Source: a virus. From it: a stretch of DNA of 20,452 nt. The translations under genes were made by a program, and so were the position numbers. Under the pieces are notes generated by a model that was given only the letters and a program-made list of their open reading frames with translations, was not told the DNA's origin and made no database searches. The DNA lies in IMG/VR virus record IMGVR_UViG_3300049597_000097, positions 1-20,452 of that record. One strand, written 5' to 3'. Numbering within the stretch: the stretch's first letter is position 1; each line of letters begins with the position of its first letter. Below are positions 1 to 5,701 of this stretch, in pieces.

Positions 1-2
1 TA

Positions 3-956
3 CCAGGTCGAGAAGTCAGGGTGAGCTGCAATGGCTATCCAGTTATCTATGGCTTTATTGATGACCTTGACATCGGGTATCAGCCAAACAACCGATCCAT
101 TGTCAGCATCCAAAGCTCAGATGCCCTAAAGACAATCACAACTAACAACCTTCCAGCGACTAGCGTTTCATCAGAGTTAGCCGGTGCTAGAGTCACGCGC
201 ATCCTTGACTTGCCAGAGGTGGCTTGGCCTAGTGACAAGAGAAGCATTGACACCGGTGACACCTTACTAAGCAATGTCGCCATAACTGAAGGCACTCAGG
301 CTGTTGCCTACCTTCAGCTAATTGGCACTAGCGAGGCAGGTGAGGTCTTTATCTCTAAGGATGGCAAGTTTGTATTCAAGGAAAGAAACGCTGCCCCTGG
401 AGCTGTTGATGTTATCTTTACCGATGAAACCTCTGTGCCAGGCTTTACAGTCATTCCTTTTGCCGACCTAAGCGTGGTCTATGGATCCGAGCAACTGTAT
501 AACCGAGTAGTGCTAAGCAACAACAAGGTTGTCCCAGACGAAGCCATTGCTGAGGACCTAAGCTCACAGGAGGTTTACGGAGCAAGGTCTTACAGCGTTA
601 CAGGCTTGCTAACTGACTCAGCAACTGACTTACAATCTCTAGCTAACTTCCTATTGTCTAGATTCAAAGAGCCTCAATATCGCTTTGACAGCTTGTCTGT
701 GGTGCTTGATGTGCTTACAGAGGCACAGCAGAATGAGGTCCTAGACTTAGAGATTGGCAACATCGTTCAGGTTAGGTTTACCCCATCAGGAGTGCCACCT
801 GCCATTGACCAGTATGTTCGAGTAATCGGCATCAGCCACGACTGGTCTAACAATGAAAAGCGAATAATCCTGTCCCTTGAAAGACTGGACTTTGGTTTGT
901 TTGTGCTTGATGACCCTGTATTTGGTGTCCTAGACGATGACCGCCTAACTTACTAA
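3..956 (+). CDS. Minor tail protein, 5' end outside window
   Basis: The frame is open to the left edge (visible N-terminal residues PGREVRVSC), so this is the C-terminal 317 residues of a longer protein, and the GTG at 21 is probably not the true start. The sequence is soluble and beta-rich with no membrane segment. The last ~100 residues (LLSRFKEPQYRF, then LEIGNIVQVRF, then YVRVIGISHDW, ending DDPVFGVLDDDRLTY) resemble the C-terminus of large minor tail (tail-tip) proteins of actinobacteriophages, where a 'D-P-x-x-G-x-L-D' ending is common. It would be a virion component at the distal tail, probably near the receptor-binding apparatus. The next gene starts 34 nt downstream and is also tail-like, which supports this. 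Tail-tip assignment is recalled from family resemblance; the exact role is inferred. Confidence 0.72.
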   Translation, partial: PGREVRVSCNGYPVIYGFIDDLDIGYQPNNRSIVSIQSSDALKTITTNNLPATSVSSELAGARVTRILDLPEVAWPSDKRSIDTGDTLLSNVAITEGTQAVAYLQLIGTSEAGEVFISKDGKFVFKERNAAPGAVDVIFTDETSVPGFTVIPFADLSVVYGSEQLYNRVVLSNNKVVPDEAIAEDLSSQEVYGARSYSVTGLLTDSATDLQSLANFLLSRFKEPQYRFDSLSVVLDVLTEAQQNEVLDLEIGNIVQVRFTPSGVPPAIDQYVRVIGISHDWSNNEKRIILSLERLDFGLFVLDDPVFGVLDDDRLTY

Positions 957-990
957 CTGCTAAACTACTAACACACAACTAAGGAAAACA

Positions 991-1377
991 ATGCCAAGAA
1001 AAGTATTTACCGCAGGTGAAGTCCTAGCGGCTGCCGATGTCAACCTTTATCTATCTAATGAAGTGGTCTTTGCCAGCTCAACCGCATCTGGAACTGTCGC
1101 TGTAACCGATCGCTACGAAACCTTACTTGTAAACTCTGCCGGCTCAGTCACTATTACCTTTGGAACAGCCACAGCTTTCCAGGCTGGCGAGCGCATGGAC
1201 ATCATCCGCGATGGTGCTGGAACTGTCACAATTACTCGTGATGGCACAGCAGTTACCTTGGCAGGTAGAGGCACAGCAGCAGCGTCTTACCAGATTGCTC
1301 AGCGTTACGATGCTGTATCTGTTGTCTGTGTCGGTACAAACTCCTACCGAGTTATCGGTAACGCTACGGCGGTCTAG
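991..1377 (+). CDS. Small tail/fibre-associated structural protein
   Basis: This is a 128-residue protein starting at ATG 991 with a good ribosome binding site (AAGGAAAA, about 5 nt upstream). The N-terminus MPRKVFTAGEVLAAADVN matches a short motif often seen at the start of phage tail or fibre proteins from actinophages and other environmental phages. The remainder is beta-rich, with repeating short hydrophobic strands (SVTITFGTATAFQAGERM, GTVTITRDG) and Ala/Gly/Thr/Ser richness typical of fibre or appendage proteins. No signal peptide or membrane segment is visible. It sits between a minor tail protein and three fibre-like genes, so it is probably a late structural gene of the tail tip. The exact role (fibre base or attachment domain) is not determinable here. 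Confidence 0.65.
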   Translation: MPRKVFTAGEVLAAADVNLYLSNEVVFASSTASGTVAVTDRYETLLVNSAGSVTITFGTATAFQAGERMDIIRDGAGTVTITRDGTAVTLAGRGTAAASYQIAQRYDAVSVVCVGTNSYRVIGNATAV

Positions 1378-1379
1378 CT

Positions 1380-1955
1380 ATGTTGATTCCTTTTGGGATT
1401 CTTTCAGCAGCAGGGGCAGGTGTAGCAGAAGGCACTTACGAGCTAATCTCTACAACTATTTTGGGTGGAACTGCCTCTTCTGTCACTTTCAGCAACTTAG
1501 GCGATTACTCATCTACCTATAAACATTTACAAGTTAGATACACAGGTAGAAGCAATCAAGCACAAACCTATGCTGGTCTAAGACTGACATTCAATGGAGA
1601 TACGGCTGCTAATTACTCATCTCACATACTATATGGGAACGGAACCAGTGCGCTTAGCGCTAATTACACTAGTACTAGCAACATTTTGCTGGACCAGCAC
1701 GAAATAACAGGGGCTTCAGTTACAGCAAACATTTTCGGTGCTGGTATCTATGACATTTTAGATGCCTATTCAACGACTAAAAACAAGACTGTGAGGTTCT
1801 TCGGTGGTCGTGGCGCAATACCCGAGAATGACAAAAAAATTGACTTAGGTTCTGGGTTATGGAGAAACACAGCTTCAATTACATCCATTACATTTACTCC
1901 AAATGGAGATTTGATTGCTGGCTCACGCTTTTCACTTTACGGAATAAGAGGATAA
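1380..1955 (+). CDS. Tail fibre-like protein, paralogue 1 of 3
   Basis: This 191-residue protein starts at ATG 1380, two bases after the previous stop. After a hydrophobic Gly/Ala N-terminus it carries a beta-rich domain: a first strand pair (LGGTASSVTFSNLG), then YKHLQVRYTGR, then LTFNGDTAANYSS near the middle, and a C-terminal block LWRNTASITSITF followed by RFSLYGIRG. The same blocks in the same order occur in the next two genes, so the three are tandem paralogues. The 'FNGDTAANYS' and 'FxLYGI' blocks are familiar from putative fibre or appendage proteins of environmental phages. The likely role is an exposed virion appendage, possibly binding the host surface; this is inferred from position and composition. 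The N-terminal ~20 residues (FGILSAAGAG) are not shared with the paralogues. Confidence 0.62.
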   Translation: MLIPFGILSAAGAGVAEGTYELISTTILGGTASSVTFSNLGDYSSTYKHLQVRYTGRSNQAQTYAGLRLTFNGDTAANYSSHILYGNGTSALSANYTSTSNILLDQHEITGASVTANIFGAGIYDILDAYSTTKNKTVRFFGGRGAIPENDKKIDLGSGLWRNTASITSITFTPNGDLIAGSRFSLYGIRG

Positions 1956-1957
1956 CT

Positions 1958-2428
1958 ATGCCGACACCTACATACACACCATTAGCTACTGTGACACTAG
2001 GCACAAATGCAGCAACTGTAACCTTTAGCTCTATTCCAGCGACTTATCGAGATTTAGTTGTGGTTGCTCATTGTAATACTGGCACGAATGTCGATGCGTT
2101 TCTTTACTTCAACGGCGACACAGCAGCCAATTATTCTTTCGTTTCGATGGCTGGCGATGGTTCATCGGCGACATCTGTTGCGTCTTCTTTAGCCAACTGG
2201 GGTTTCATTGGAACAACACGAGGTAACCTAATAAGTCACATAATGGACTACTCAGCCACAGATAAACACAAAACTACTTTGACACGCAATAATTTCTCAG
2301 CCAACACAGTAAGAGCTTTTGCTCGCAGGTGGGCGAATACTGCTGCTATTACAAGTGTTCAGTTGAACGCAAATACTCAGTCTTGGCAAACTGGTTCAAC
2401 CTTTGCCCTTTACGGAATAGCGAGCTAG
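1958..2428 (+). CDS. Tail fibre-like protein, paralogue 2 of 3
   Basis: The frame is open upstream to 1859, but the better start is ATG 1958, just after the previous stop at 1955, with a strong ribosome binding site (AAGAGGA, about 6 nt upstream). This gives 156 residues beginning MPTPTYTPLATVTLG. The blocks shared with its neighbours are LGTNAATVTFSSIP, YRDLVVVAH, YFNGDTAANYSF, RWANTAAITSVQL and the end FALYGIAS. It is all-beta in appearance, without membrane segments. It is a probable tail appendage or fibre domain protein, possibly one that assembles with the flanking paralogues. The receptor-binding role is inferred only from location and from the family pattern. Confidence 0.62.
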   Translation: MPTPTYTPLATVTLGTNAATVTFSSIPATYRDLVVVAHCNTGTNVDAFLYFNGDTAANYSFVSMAGDGSSATSVASSLANWGFIGTTRGNLISHIMDYSATDKHKTTLTRNNFSANTVRAFARRWANTAAITSVQLNANTQSWQTGSTFALYGIAS

Positions 2429-2431
2429 ATA

Positions 2432-2968
2432 ATGACCATGCAACTTATTGAAACCAAGACACTAGGGACTGCTGTTGCTTCAGTAGCGTTTACCTCTATT
2501 CCGCAAGACGGAACAGACTTAATGATTCTCTGCTCAACTCGCGCTAGTGGTAGCCCTGTTAGTCAGTTAAATATGCAGTTCAATTCATCTGGCGGAAGTG
2601 ATTATTCAGACAGAGAGTTATCCGCCGACTCGCTAGGTAGCGCGCTAAGTATTAGTCGCAGTAGTCAGCCAGTAATCAGAATTACTGTAAACATAGGAAC
2701 ATCTTTTACCGCTAATACTTTTGGTAGCGCACAAATCTACATACCAAATTACACTTCTAGCGTGGCTAAGTCGGTCAGTCTTGATGGTAGCACTGAACAA
2801 AACAACACGACCTCCTATAATTCTATTGTTGCTGGTCTTTGGAACAATGCTGCTGCCATTACAAGCATCACATTTACTGACCAAAACTCAGGCAACTTTG
2901 CTATTGGCTCAATGTTTTCCCTCTACAAAATTACAAAAGGCTCTGACGGAATAGTAACCACCAGCTAA
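2432..2968 (+). CDS. Tail fibre-like protein, paralogue 3 of 3
   Basis: This is a 178-residue protein starting at ATG 2432 (a second in-frame ATG lies at 2438). It shares the block order of the two preceding genes: LGTAVASVAFTSIP, DLMILCSTRAS, MQFNSSGGSDYSD, LWNNAAAITSITF and MFSLYKITKG. The central part is the most divergent of the three, with many Ser/Thr/Asn residues, as expected of an exposed loop region under selection. It is followed 16 nt later by a small coiled-coil gene. It is probably the third subunit or variant of a tail appendage. No enzymatic motif is visible. Confidence is moderate because fibre proteins are recognised by pattern rather than by catalytic residues. Confidence 0.6.
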   Translation: MTMQLIETKTLGTAVASVAFTSIPQDGTDLMILCSTRASGSPVSQLNMQFNSSGGSDYSDRELSADSLGSALSISRSSQPVIRITVNIGTSFTANTFGSAQIYIPNYTSSVAKSVSLDGSTEQNNTTSYNSIVAGLWNNAAAITSITFTDQNSGNFAIGSMFSLYKITKGSDGIVTTS

Positions 2969-2984
2969 CAAGAAAGAAAAGAAA

Positions 2985-3218
2985 ATGACAGATACACCGA
3001 TGAAAGTAGTCGTAGATTGTGCCACAGGCGAATCTACAACAGTACCGATGACCGAGGAAGAACTAGCCCAGCGTGAGGTAGATCGTGTTGCTTACGAAGC
3101 TCAGGAAGCAGAACGCCAAGCTGCCAAGCAAGCACAAGAAAACCTCAAAGCCTCTGCCAATGCCAAGCTTCTTGCTCTAGGTCTAACTGAAGCTGAAGTA
3201 GCAGCTCTAACCGCATAA
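2985..3218 (+). CDS. Small charged helical protein, tail/lysis junction
   Basis: This 77-residue protein starts at ATG 2985 with a purine-rich AAGAAAAGAAA stretch upstream. The N-terminal ~20 residues form a short beta-like segment (MKVVVDCATGES). The rest is strongly helical and charged (EEELAQREVDRVAYEAQEAE, followed by further Ala/Gln/Glu-rich sequence), ending in a LGLTEAEVAALTA helix. Small proteins of this shape commonly sit between tail-fibre and lysis genes in actinophages and marine phages, with no established function. Its stop codon overlaps the start of the next gene (TAATG at 3216-3220), so the two are translationally coupled. It may be an accessory virion or fibre-assembly protein, but this is only inference from position. 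Confidence 0.6.
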   Translation: MTDTPMKVVVDCATGESTTVPMTEEELAQREVDRVAYEAQEAERQAAKQAQENLKASANAKLLALGLTEAEVAALTA

Positions 3219-3463
3219 TGGCTGAGGAAACGACCTCAGTTCGCATTACGCAAGCTGACATTTACAAGAAGCAACTTGAGCATGGTGAGATTCTGGTCAA
3301 GGTATTACAGAAACTAGATCACCTTGACGATGTGCCGGAACGACTTAGAGAAGTAGAGCTAACCCTTGCCAGGCTTGCTTGGATTGAGCGTGTTGCCTAC
3401 ACAGGACTTACAGCCTCAGCAATAGCAATCATCGGCCTCATAATCGCAACGATAGGAAAATAA
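3218..3463 (+). CDS. XhlA-like holin/lysis membrane protein
   Basis: This is an 81-residue protein with a soluble, charged helical N-terminus (about residues 8-55, including ILVKVLQKLDHLDDVPERLR) and one C-terminal transmembrane helix (about residues 60-79, YTGLTASAIAIIGLIIATIG). Topology and length match the XhlA/haemolysin-type lysis proteins of Gram-positive phages: a coiled coil followed by a single C-terminal membrane anchor. It overlaps the previous gene by one base and the endolysin start by one base (TAATG at 3461-3465), which places it firmly in the lysis cassette. It could act as a holin or as a membrane anchor helping the endolysin. The assignment rests on topology and neighbourhood, not on a catalytic motif. 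Confidence 0.62.
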   Translation: MAEETTSVRITQADIYKKQLEHGEILVKVLQKLDHLDDVPERLREVELTLARLAWIERVAYTGLTASAIAIIGLIIATIGK

Positions 3464-4140
3464 TGACTACTTGGATTAGACCCGTAGACGGCGGCAGCAT
3501 CTCCGACAGCTTTGATGGACATCGCAACAGGAAGGTAAGCCCTTCAAGGAATCCAGGCACAGACTACGCAGTCCCAACTGGCACACCTGTCAAGGCAATC
3601 TCAGACGGCACAATCACCGGCATTGTCCCGACCTTTGCTGGTGCTGGTGGTCGCATGATTTTCCAGAGTTTTCCATCAGGTCACAACGCAGACTACCTAC
3701 ACCTTTCACGCATTGATGTTGTCGCTGGTCAGGCAGTCAAGCAGGGTCAGGTCATCGGTCTTGTCGGTGGATCAGGTCTAGGCAAAGAAAACGGCTACGG
3801 CGCACACCTTCACCTATCTTTCCGAGTCGGTGGCAAGCCAACTATGGGTGCTGGGAACATTGATTATGAAGCCTTCAGAGGCGCACCTACTGCTGCACCT
3901 GTCGCACCTGCTAAGCCAAGTGTTGCACCTGCTAAGGGTTCAAGACCATATCGAGGCAAGGAACTCAGACGAGGCGAGCCAGCAGGTCCAGATGTTCTTT
4001 ACTTACAAAACAAGCTAGGTGTAAACCCACCTGGTCCATTCGGTCCAATGACCCACAATGCTGTTGTCGCTTTCCAAAAGAAGCATGGCCTACTAGCAGA
4101 CGGAATTGTTGGTCCTCTTACTTGGTCAAAGCTTGGATAG
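3463..4140 (+). CDS. Endolysin: M23 peptidase + peptidoglycan-binding domain
   Basis: This 225-residue lysin starts at ATG 3463 with an AGGAAAA site 6 nt upstream. Residues ~10-135 form an M23 (LytM/lysostaphin-type) zinc endopeptidase: NPGTDYAVPTGTPVKA at 30-45, DYLHLS at 77-82 with the catalytic-type His80, VKQGQVIGLVGGSG, and the GAHLHLSF motif with His115 and His117. An Ala/Pro linker (about 141-159) leads to a PG_binding_1 domain (about 172-225, VLYLQNKLG, AVVAFQKKHGL, GIVGPLTWSKL). It would cut peptide cross-links of host peptidoglycan during lysis. There is no signal peptide, so export probably depends on the neighbouring holin-like protein. The usual first zinc ligand in the HxxxD motif is Asn30 here rather than His. 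An intrinsic terminator follows the gene. Confidence 0.88.
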   Translation: MTTWIRPVDGGSISDSFDGHRNRKVSPSRNPGTDYAVPTGTPVKAISDGTITGIVPTFAGAGGRMIFQSFPSGHNADYLHLSRIDVVAGQAVKQGQVIGLVGGSGLGKENGYGAHLHLSFRVGGKPTMGAGNIDYEAFRGAPTAAPVAPAKPSVAPAKGSRPYRGKELRRGEPAGPDVLYLQNKLGVNPPGPFGPMTHNAVVAFQKKHGLLADGIVGPLTWSKLG

Positions 4141-4141
4141 C

Positions 4142-4945
4142 TTGCTCGAACAATTATCAAAGTCAAAAAGCCTACGGATAATCTCTGTGGGCTTTTTTGT
4201 TTTCTTTATGGTCTGGCAGCCTATCCCTGCTTATGCCGCACAAGCCTCAGCAACTGTAATTTGCCAGAACGCAAACGGAGATCAGCAGACCTTCGGGATT
4301 GGATGGAACAATGAAAACGACTACTTCTTGGATAAGGGCAACATTCCCCAGCACTTTTGCGAGGGTGGCTTTGCTGGTGAGTTCACCACTTTTGTTAGCG
4401 TGGTATCTCTTGACGGCAGTGAGCTGGATCCTGCTTTGCTTTACCATCCTGATTATGTTCCTGATACCGAGCCTGACCCTGTACCATCTCCTGGGCCTAG
4501 TCCAGAAGTTAGTCAGGAACCGGAAGTGATTGAGCCAAGCCCAGAGCCAACCATCGAACCTAGCCCTGAGCCAAGCCCTGAGCCTACTGTTGAACCTCAG
4601 CCTGAACCTGCCCCTGTCCCACCAGTTGAACCCACGCCAGAGCCACAACCTACCCTAAACAGCCCTGTAAGCCCTGTAGAGCCGATTAGCCCTGAAACAA
4701 GCCCATCACCTACCCCCGAACCTGTCGAGCCTTCTACGAGCCTTATAGAGCCAGAAATTGAAAACACACCGATTGAAAACTTGCTAATGCTGCCTCAACT
4801 AGCGTTAGAACAGCTTGCTAAACTTGGAGAGAACCTACGCTCAATCGGGTCGGATATGAGTCCAGAAGTACGAGAGCAGTCGCAGCAAGTAATTGTTGCC
4901 TCTGTAATTGTGACCCAAGTCGCATTGGCAGGTAGGAAGTTTTGA
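4142..4945 (+). CDS. Secreted proline-rich protein with C-terminal hydrophobic segment
   Basis: I do not recognise a family. I chose TTG 4142, just after the endolysin stop with GGAT upstream, because it gives a classic signal peptide: basic residues (SKSKSLR), a hydrophobic core (IISVGFFVFF) and an AYA-A cleavage site. GTG 4187 or ATG 4208 would shorten or destroy it, and TTG 4106 would overlap the lysin. The mature part has a ~70-residue globular region with cysteines (ICQNANG, FCEGGF). A long Pro/Glu/Ser rod of EPSPEPTVEPQPEP type follows (about 110 residues), and then a helical end with a hydrophobic stretch VIVASVIVTQVALAG. It may span or coat the cell wall during lysis, or block superinfection; both are inference. 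The intrinsic terminator at 4165-4198 lies in its first codons. Confidence 0.6.
   Translation: MLEQLSKSKSLRIISVGFFVFFMVWQPIPAYAAQASATVICQNANGDQQTFGIGWNNENDYFLDKGNIPQHFCEGGFAGEFTTFVSVVSLDGSELDPALLYHPDYVPDTEPDPVPSPGPSPEVSQEPEVIEPSPEPTIEPSPEPSPEPTVEPQPEPAPVPPVEPTPEPQPTLNSPVSPVEPISPETSPSPTPEPVEPSTSLIEPEIENTPIENLLMLPQLALEQLAKLGENLRSIGSDMSPEVREQSQQVIVASVIVTQVALAGRKF
4165..4198 (+). terminator. Intrinsic terminator after the endolysin gene
   Basis: An 11-bp stem (AAAAAGCCTAC at 4165-4175 with GTGGGCTTTTT at 4187-4197, one T-G wobble) encloses an 11-nt loop and runs into TTTTTTG and further T-rich sequence to about 4207. This is a textbook rho-independent terminator shape. It lies 24 nt after the endolysin stop but inside the beginning of the next reading frame, so it may act as a partial terminator or attenuator between the endolysin and the proline-rich protein. 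Confidence 0.8.
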
Positions 4946-5100
4946 AGTTTCTAAAAGACCAACTAGATCAGTCTTGGACAATTCTCGGCTTAGGCATCGC
5001 TTGGGTAGTGCTTGAAGGCACAGCCAAAGACTTTGTAGGTTGGGCAATCATCGTGACAATACTCATCTGGGCAGCAACTTACCCTTTACGAAAGGACTAA
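4942..5100 (+). CDS. Small two-helix membrane protein, candidate holin
   Basis: This 52-residue gene starts at TTG 4942 and overlaps the previous stop codon (TTGA). A clear ribosome binding site (TAGGAAG, about 5 nt upstream) decides the start. The protein begins MKFLKDQLDQSW. It has a first hydrophobic segment TILGLGIAWVVLEG, a short charged turn AKDF, a second hydrophobic segment VGWAIIVTILIWAATY, and a basic tail PLRKD. Two membrane segments in ~50 residues next to an endolysin fits a small class II-like holin. Similar tiny membrane proteins of unknown role are common in actinophage lysis cassettes. The holin function is inferred from topology and context. Confidence 0.62.
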   Translation: MKFLKDQLDQSWTILGLGIAWVVLEGTAKDFVGWAIIVTILIWAATYPLRKD

Positions 5101-5103
5101 CTC

Positions 5104-5352
5104 ATGTGGTTAGACATTATTAGACGAACCTTTGCGGTCATCATCTTGAAGGTCACCGGTATCTTTGTCGGTGGAGCTGTCATCGGCCTTGAGGTTATCC
5201 AGGCTGTTGCTATGGCTGCCTTTGCTGGTGTGATTGATGTGGCTCAGGAGCTATCTCGGTCTTACCTTGCAGACGGCAAGATTGACCCAGACGAGCTAAA
5301 CAAGAGCTTTGGCAAGATTGCCGATAAGTCAGGCCCTAGCTCGAAGCCCTAA
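5104..5352 (+). CDS. Small membrane protein with EF-hand-like tail, lysis cassette
   Basis: This 82-residue protein starts at ATG 5104 with an AAAGGA site 7 nt upstream. Residues ~8-46 are hydrophobic and can form two membrane helices (FAVIILKVTGIFVGGAVIGL and QAVAMAAFAGVIDVA). The soluble C-terminus contains LADGKIDPDELNKSFGKIA, a stretch resembling half of an EF-hand loop and following helix, which recurs in membrane proteins near phage lysis genes. It may be a holin, an antiholin or an accessory lysis protein; the sequence alone does not decide. Its last 17 nt overlap the 3' end of the convergent whiB gene, so the lysis and whiB transcripts meet tail to tail with no visible terminator between them. 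Confidence 0.62.
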   Translation: MWLDIIRRTFAVIILKVTGIFVGGAVIGLEVIQAVAMAAFAGVIDVAQELSRSYLADGKIDPDELNKSFGKIADKSGPSSKP

Positions 5353-5611
5353 GCTTTACGCGTTCCTCATAGGTAGTGCCACCCCAGATGCCCTGCATCC
5401 CTGCTGATAGGGCATAGTCAAAGCACCTAAGCCTGACAGGGCAGTCATCACAGACTTCTTTGGCTACCTTGATCATTGACTTACGCATCTCTGGGTCATG
5501 CTCATCCTCTGGGAAAAAGACCTCTGGCACCGAGGCACATTGGACCCCATCATTGTTTCTTATTGCTTCTTGCAACTCAATATATTTGCGTTCAATCTGG
5601 CGTAATGTCAT
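5336..5611 (-). CDS. whiB: WhiB-family iron-sulfur transcription regulator
   Basis: This 91-residue protein is on the minus strand. It has the four WhiB cysteines (C25, C54, C57, C63; the last three in CDDCPVRLRC), FFPE upstream of the CxxC pair, and the signature GIWGGTT at 74-80 followed by YEER. WhiB-like proteins bind a [4Fe-4S] cluster and, where studied, the sigma factor region that reads the -35 element. They occur in Actinobacteria and their phages, which points to the host. It is the only confident minus-strand gene in the window and is divergent from the recombination genes. A TATACT -10 (5625-5630, minus) lies 13 nt from the ATG, so the leader would be very short. It probably regulates host or phage transcription early in infection. 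Confidence 0.93.
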   Translation of the reverse strand: MTLRQIERKYIELQEAIRNNDGVQCASVPEVFFPEDEHDPEMRKSMIKVAKEVCDDCPVRLRCFDYALSAGMQGIWGGTTYEERVKLRASS

Positions 5612-5624
5612 AGGGTAACCCTAG

Positions 5625-5632
5625 AGTATAAA
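5625..5632. promoter_or_regulatory. Overlapping divergent -10 elements between whiB and exonuclease genes
   Basis: The short sequence AGTATAAA reads as TATAAA on the plus strand (5627-5632) and as TATACT on the minus strand (5630-5625). The minus -10 would start whiB transcription only a few bases from its ATG. The plus -10 would start a transcript near 5639-5641, just before the hairpin at 5644. No good TTGACA-like -35 is visible for either direction. Because the hexamers overlap, the two directions should compete for polymerase. This is pattern matching only. Confidence 0.4.
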
Positions 5633-5643
5633 CATCGGAAATA

Positions 5644-5678
5644 GCAAAGCCACGCTGAGAGAGTTAGCGCGGCTTTGC
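5644..5678 (+). promoter_or_regulatory. Strong hairpin in the leader of the exonuclease gene
   Basis: GCAAAGCC at 5644-5651 pairs with GGCTTTGC at 5671-5678. After one A/C mismatch the pairing continues (CGCT with AGCG, then a G-T and an A-T pair) around a 5-nt GAGAG loop. It is followed by purine-rich sequence, not a T-run, so it is unlikely to be a terminator for the plus strand. It lies about 12 nt upstream of the AGAGGG ribosome binding site of the exonuclease gene, so it may be a 5'-end mRNA stabiliser or an operator. Confidence 0.55.
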
Positions 5679-5701
5679 GACAAGGAAAAGAGAGGGAAAC
5701 C

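Noticed and set aside
1859-1957. Upstream extension of the second fibre-like gene
   Set aside because: It overlaps the previous gene, reads unlike the paralogues, and ATG 1958 has a strong ribosome binding site.
4247-4648. Minus-strand frame of 133 residues rich in Arg/Trp opposite the proline-rich gene
   Set aside because: It is an antisense reading of the Pro/Glu repeats (long Arg/Leu/Trp runs), with no ribosome binding site and no recognisable domain.
5675-5701. Upstream TTG start for the exonuclease
   Set aside because: It lies inside the hairpin stem; TTG 5702 has a proper ribosome binding site.
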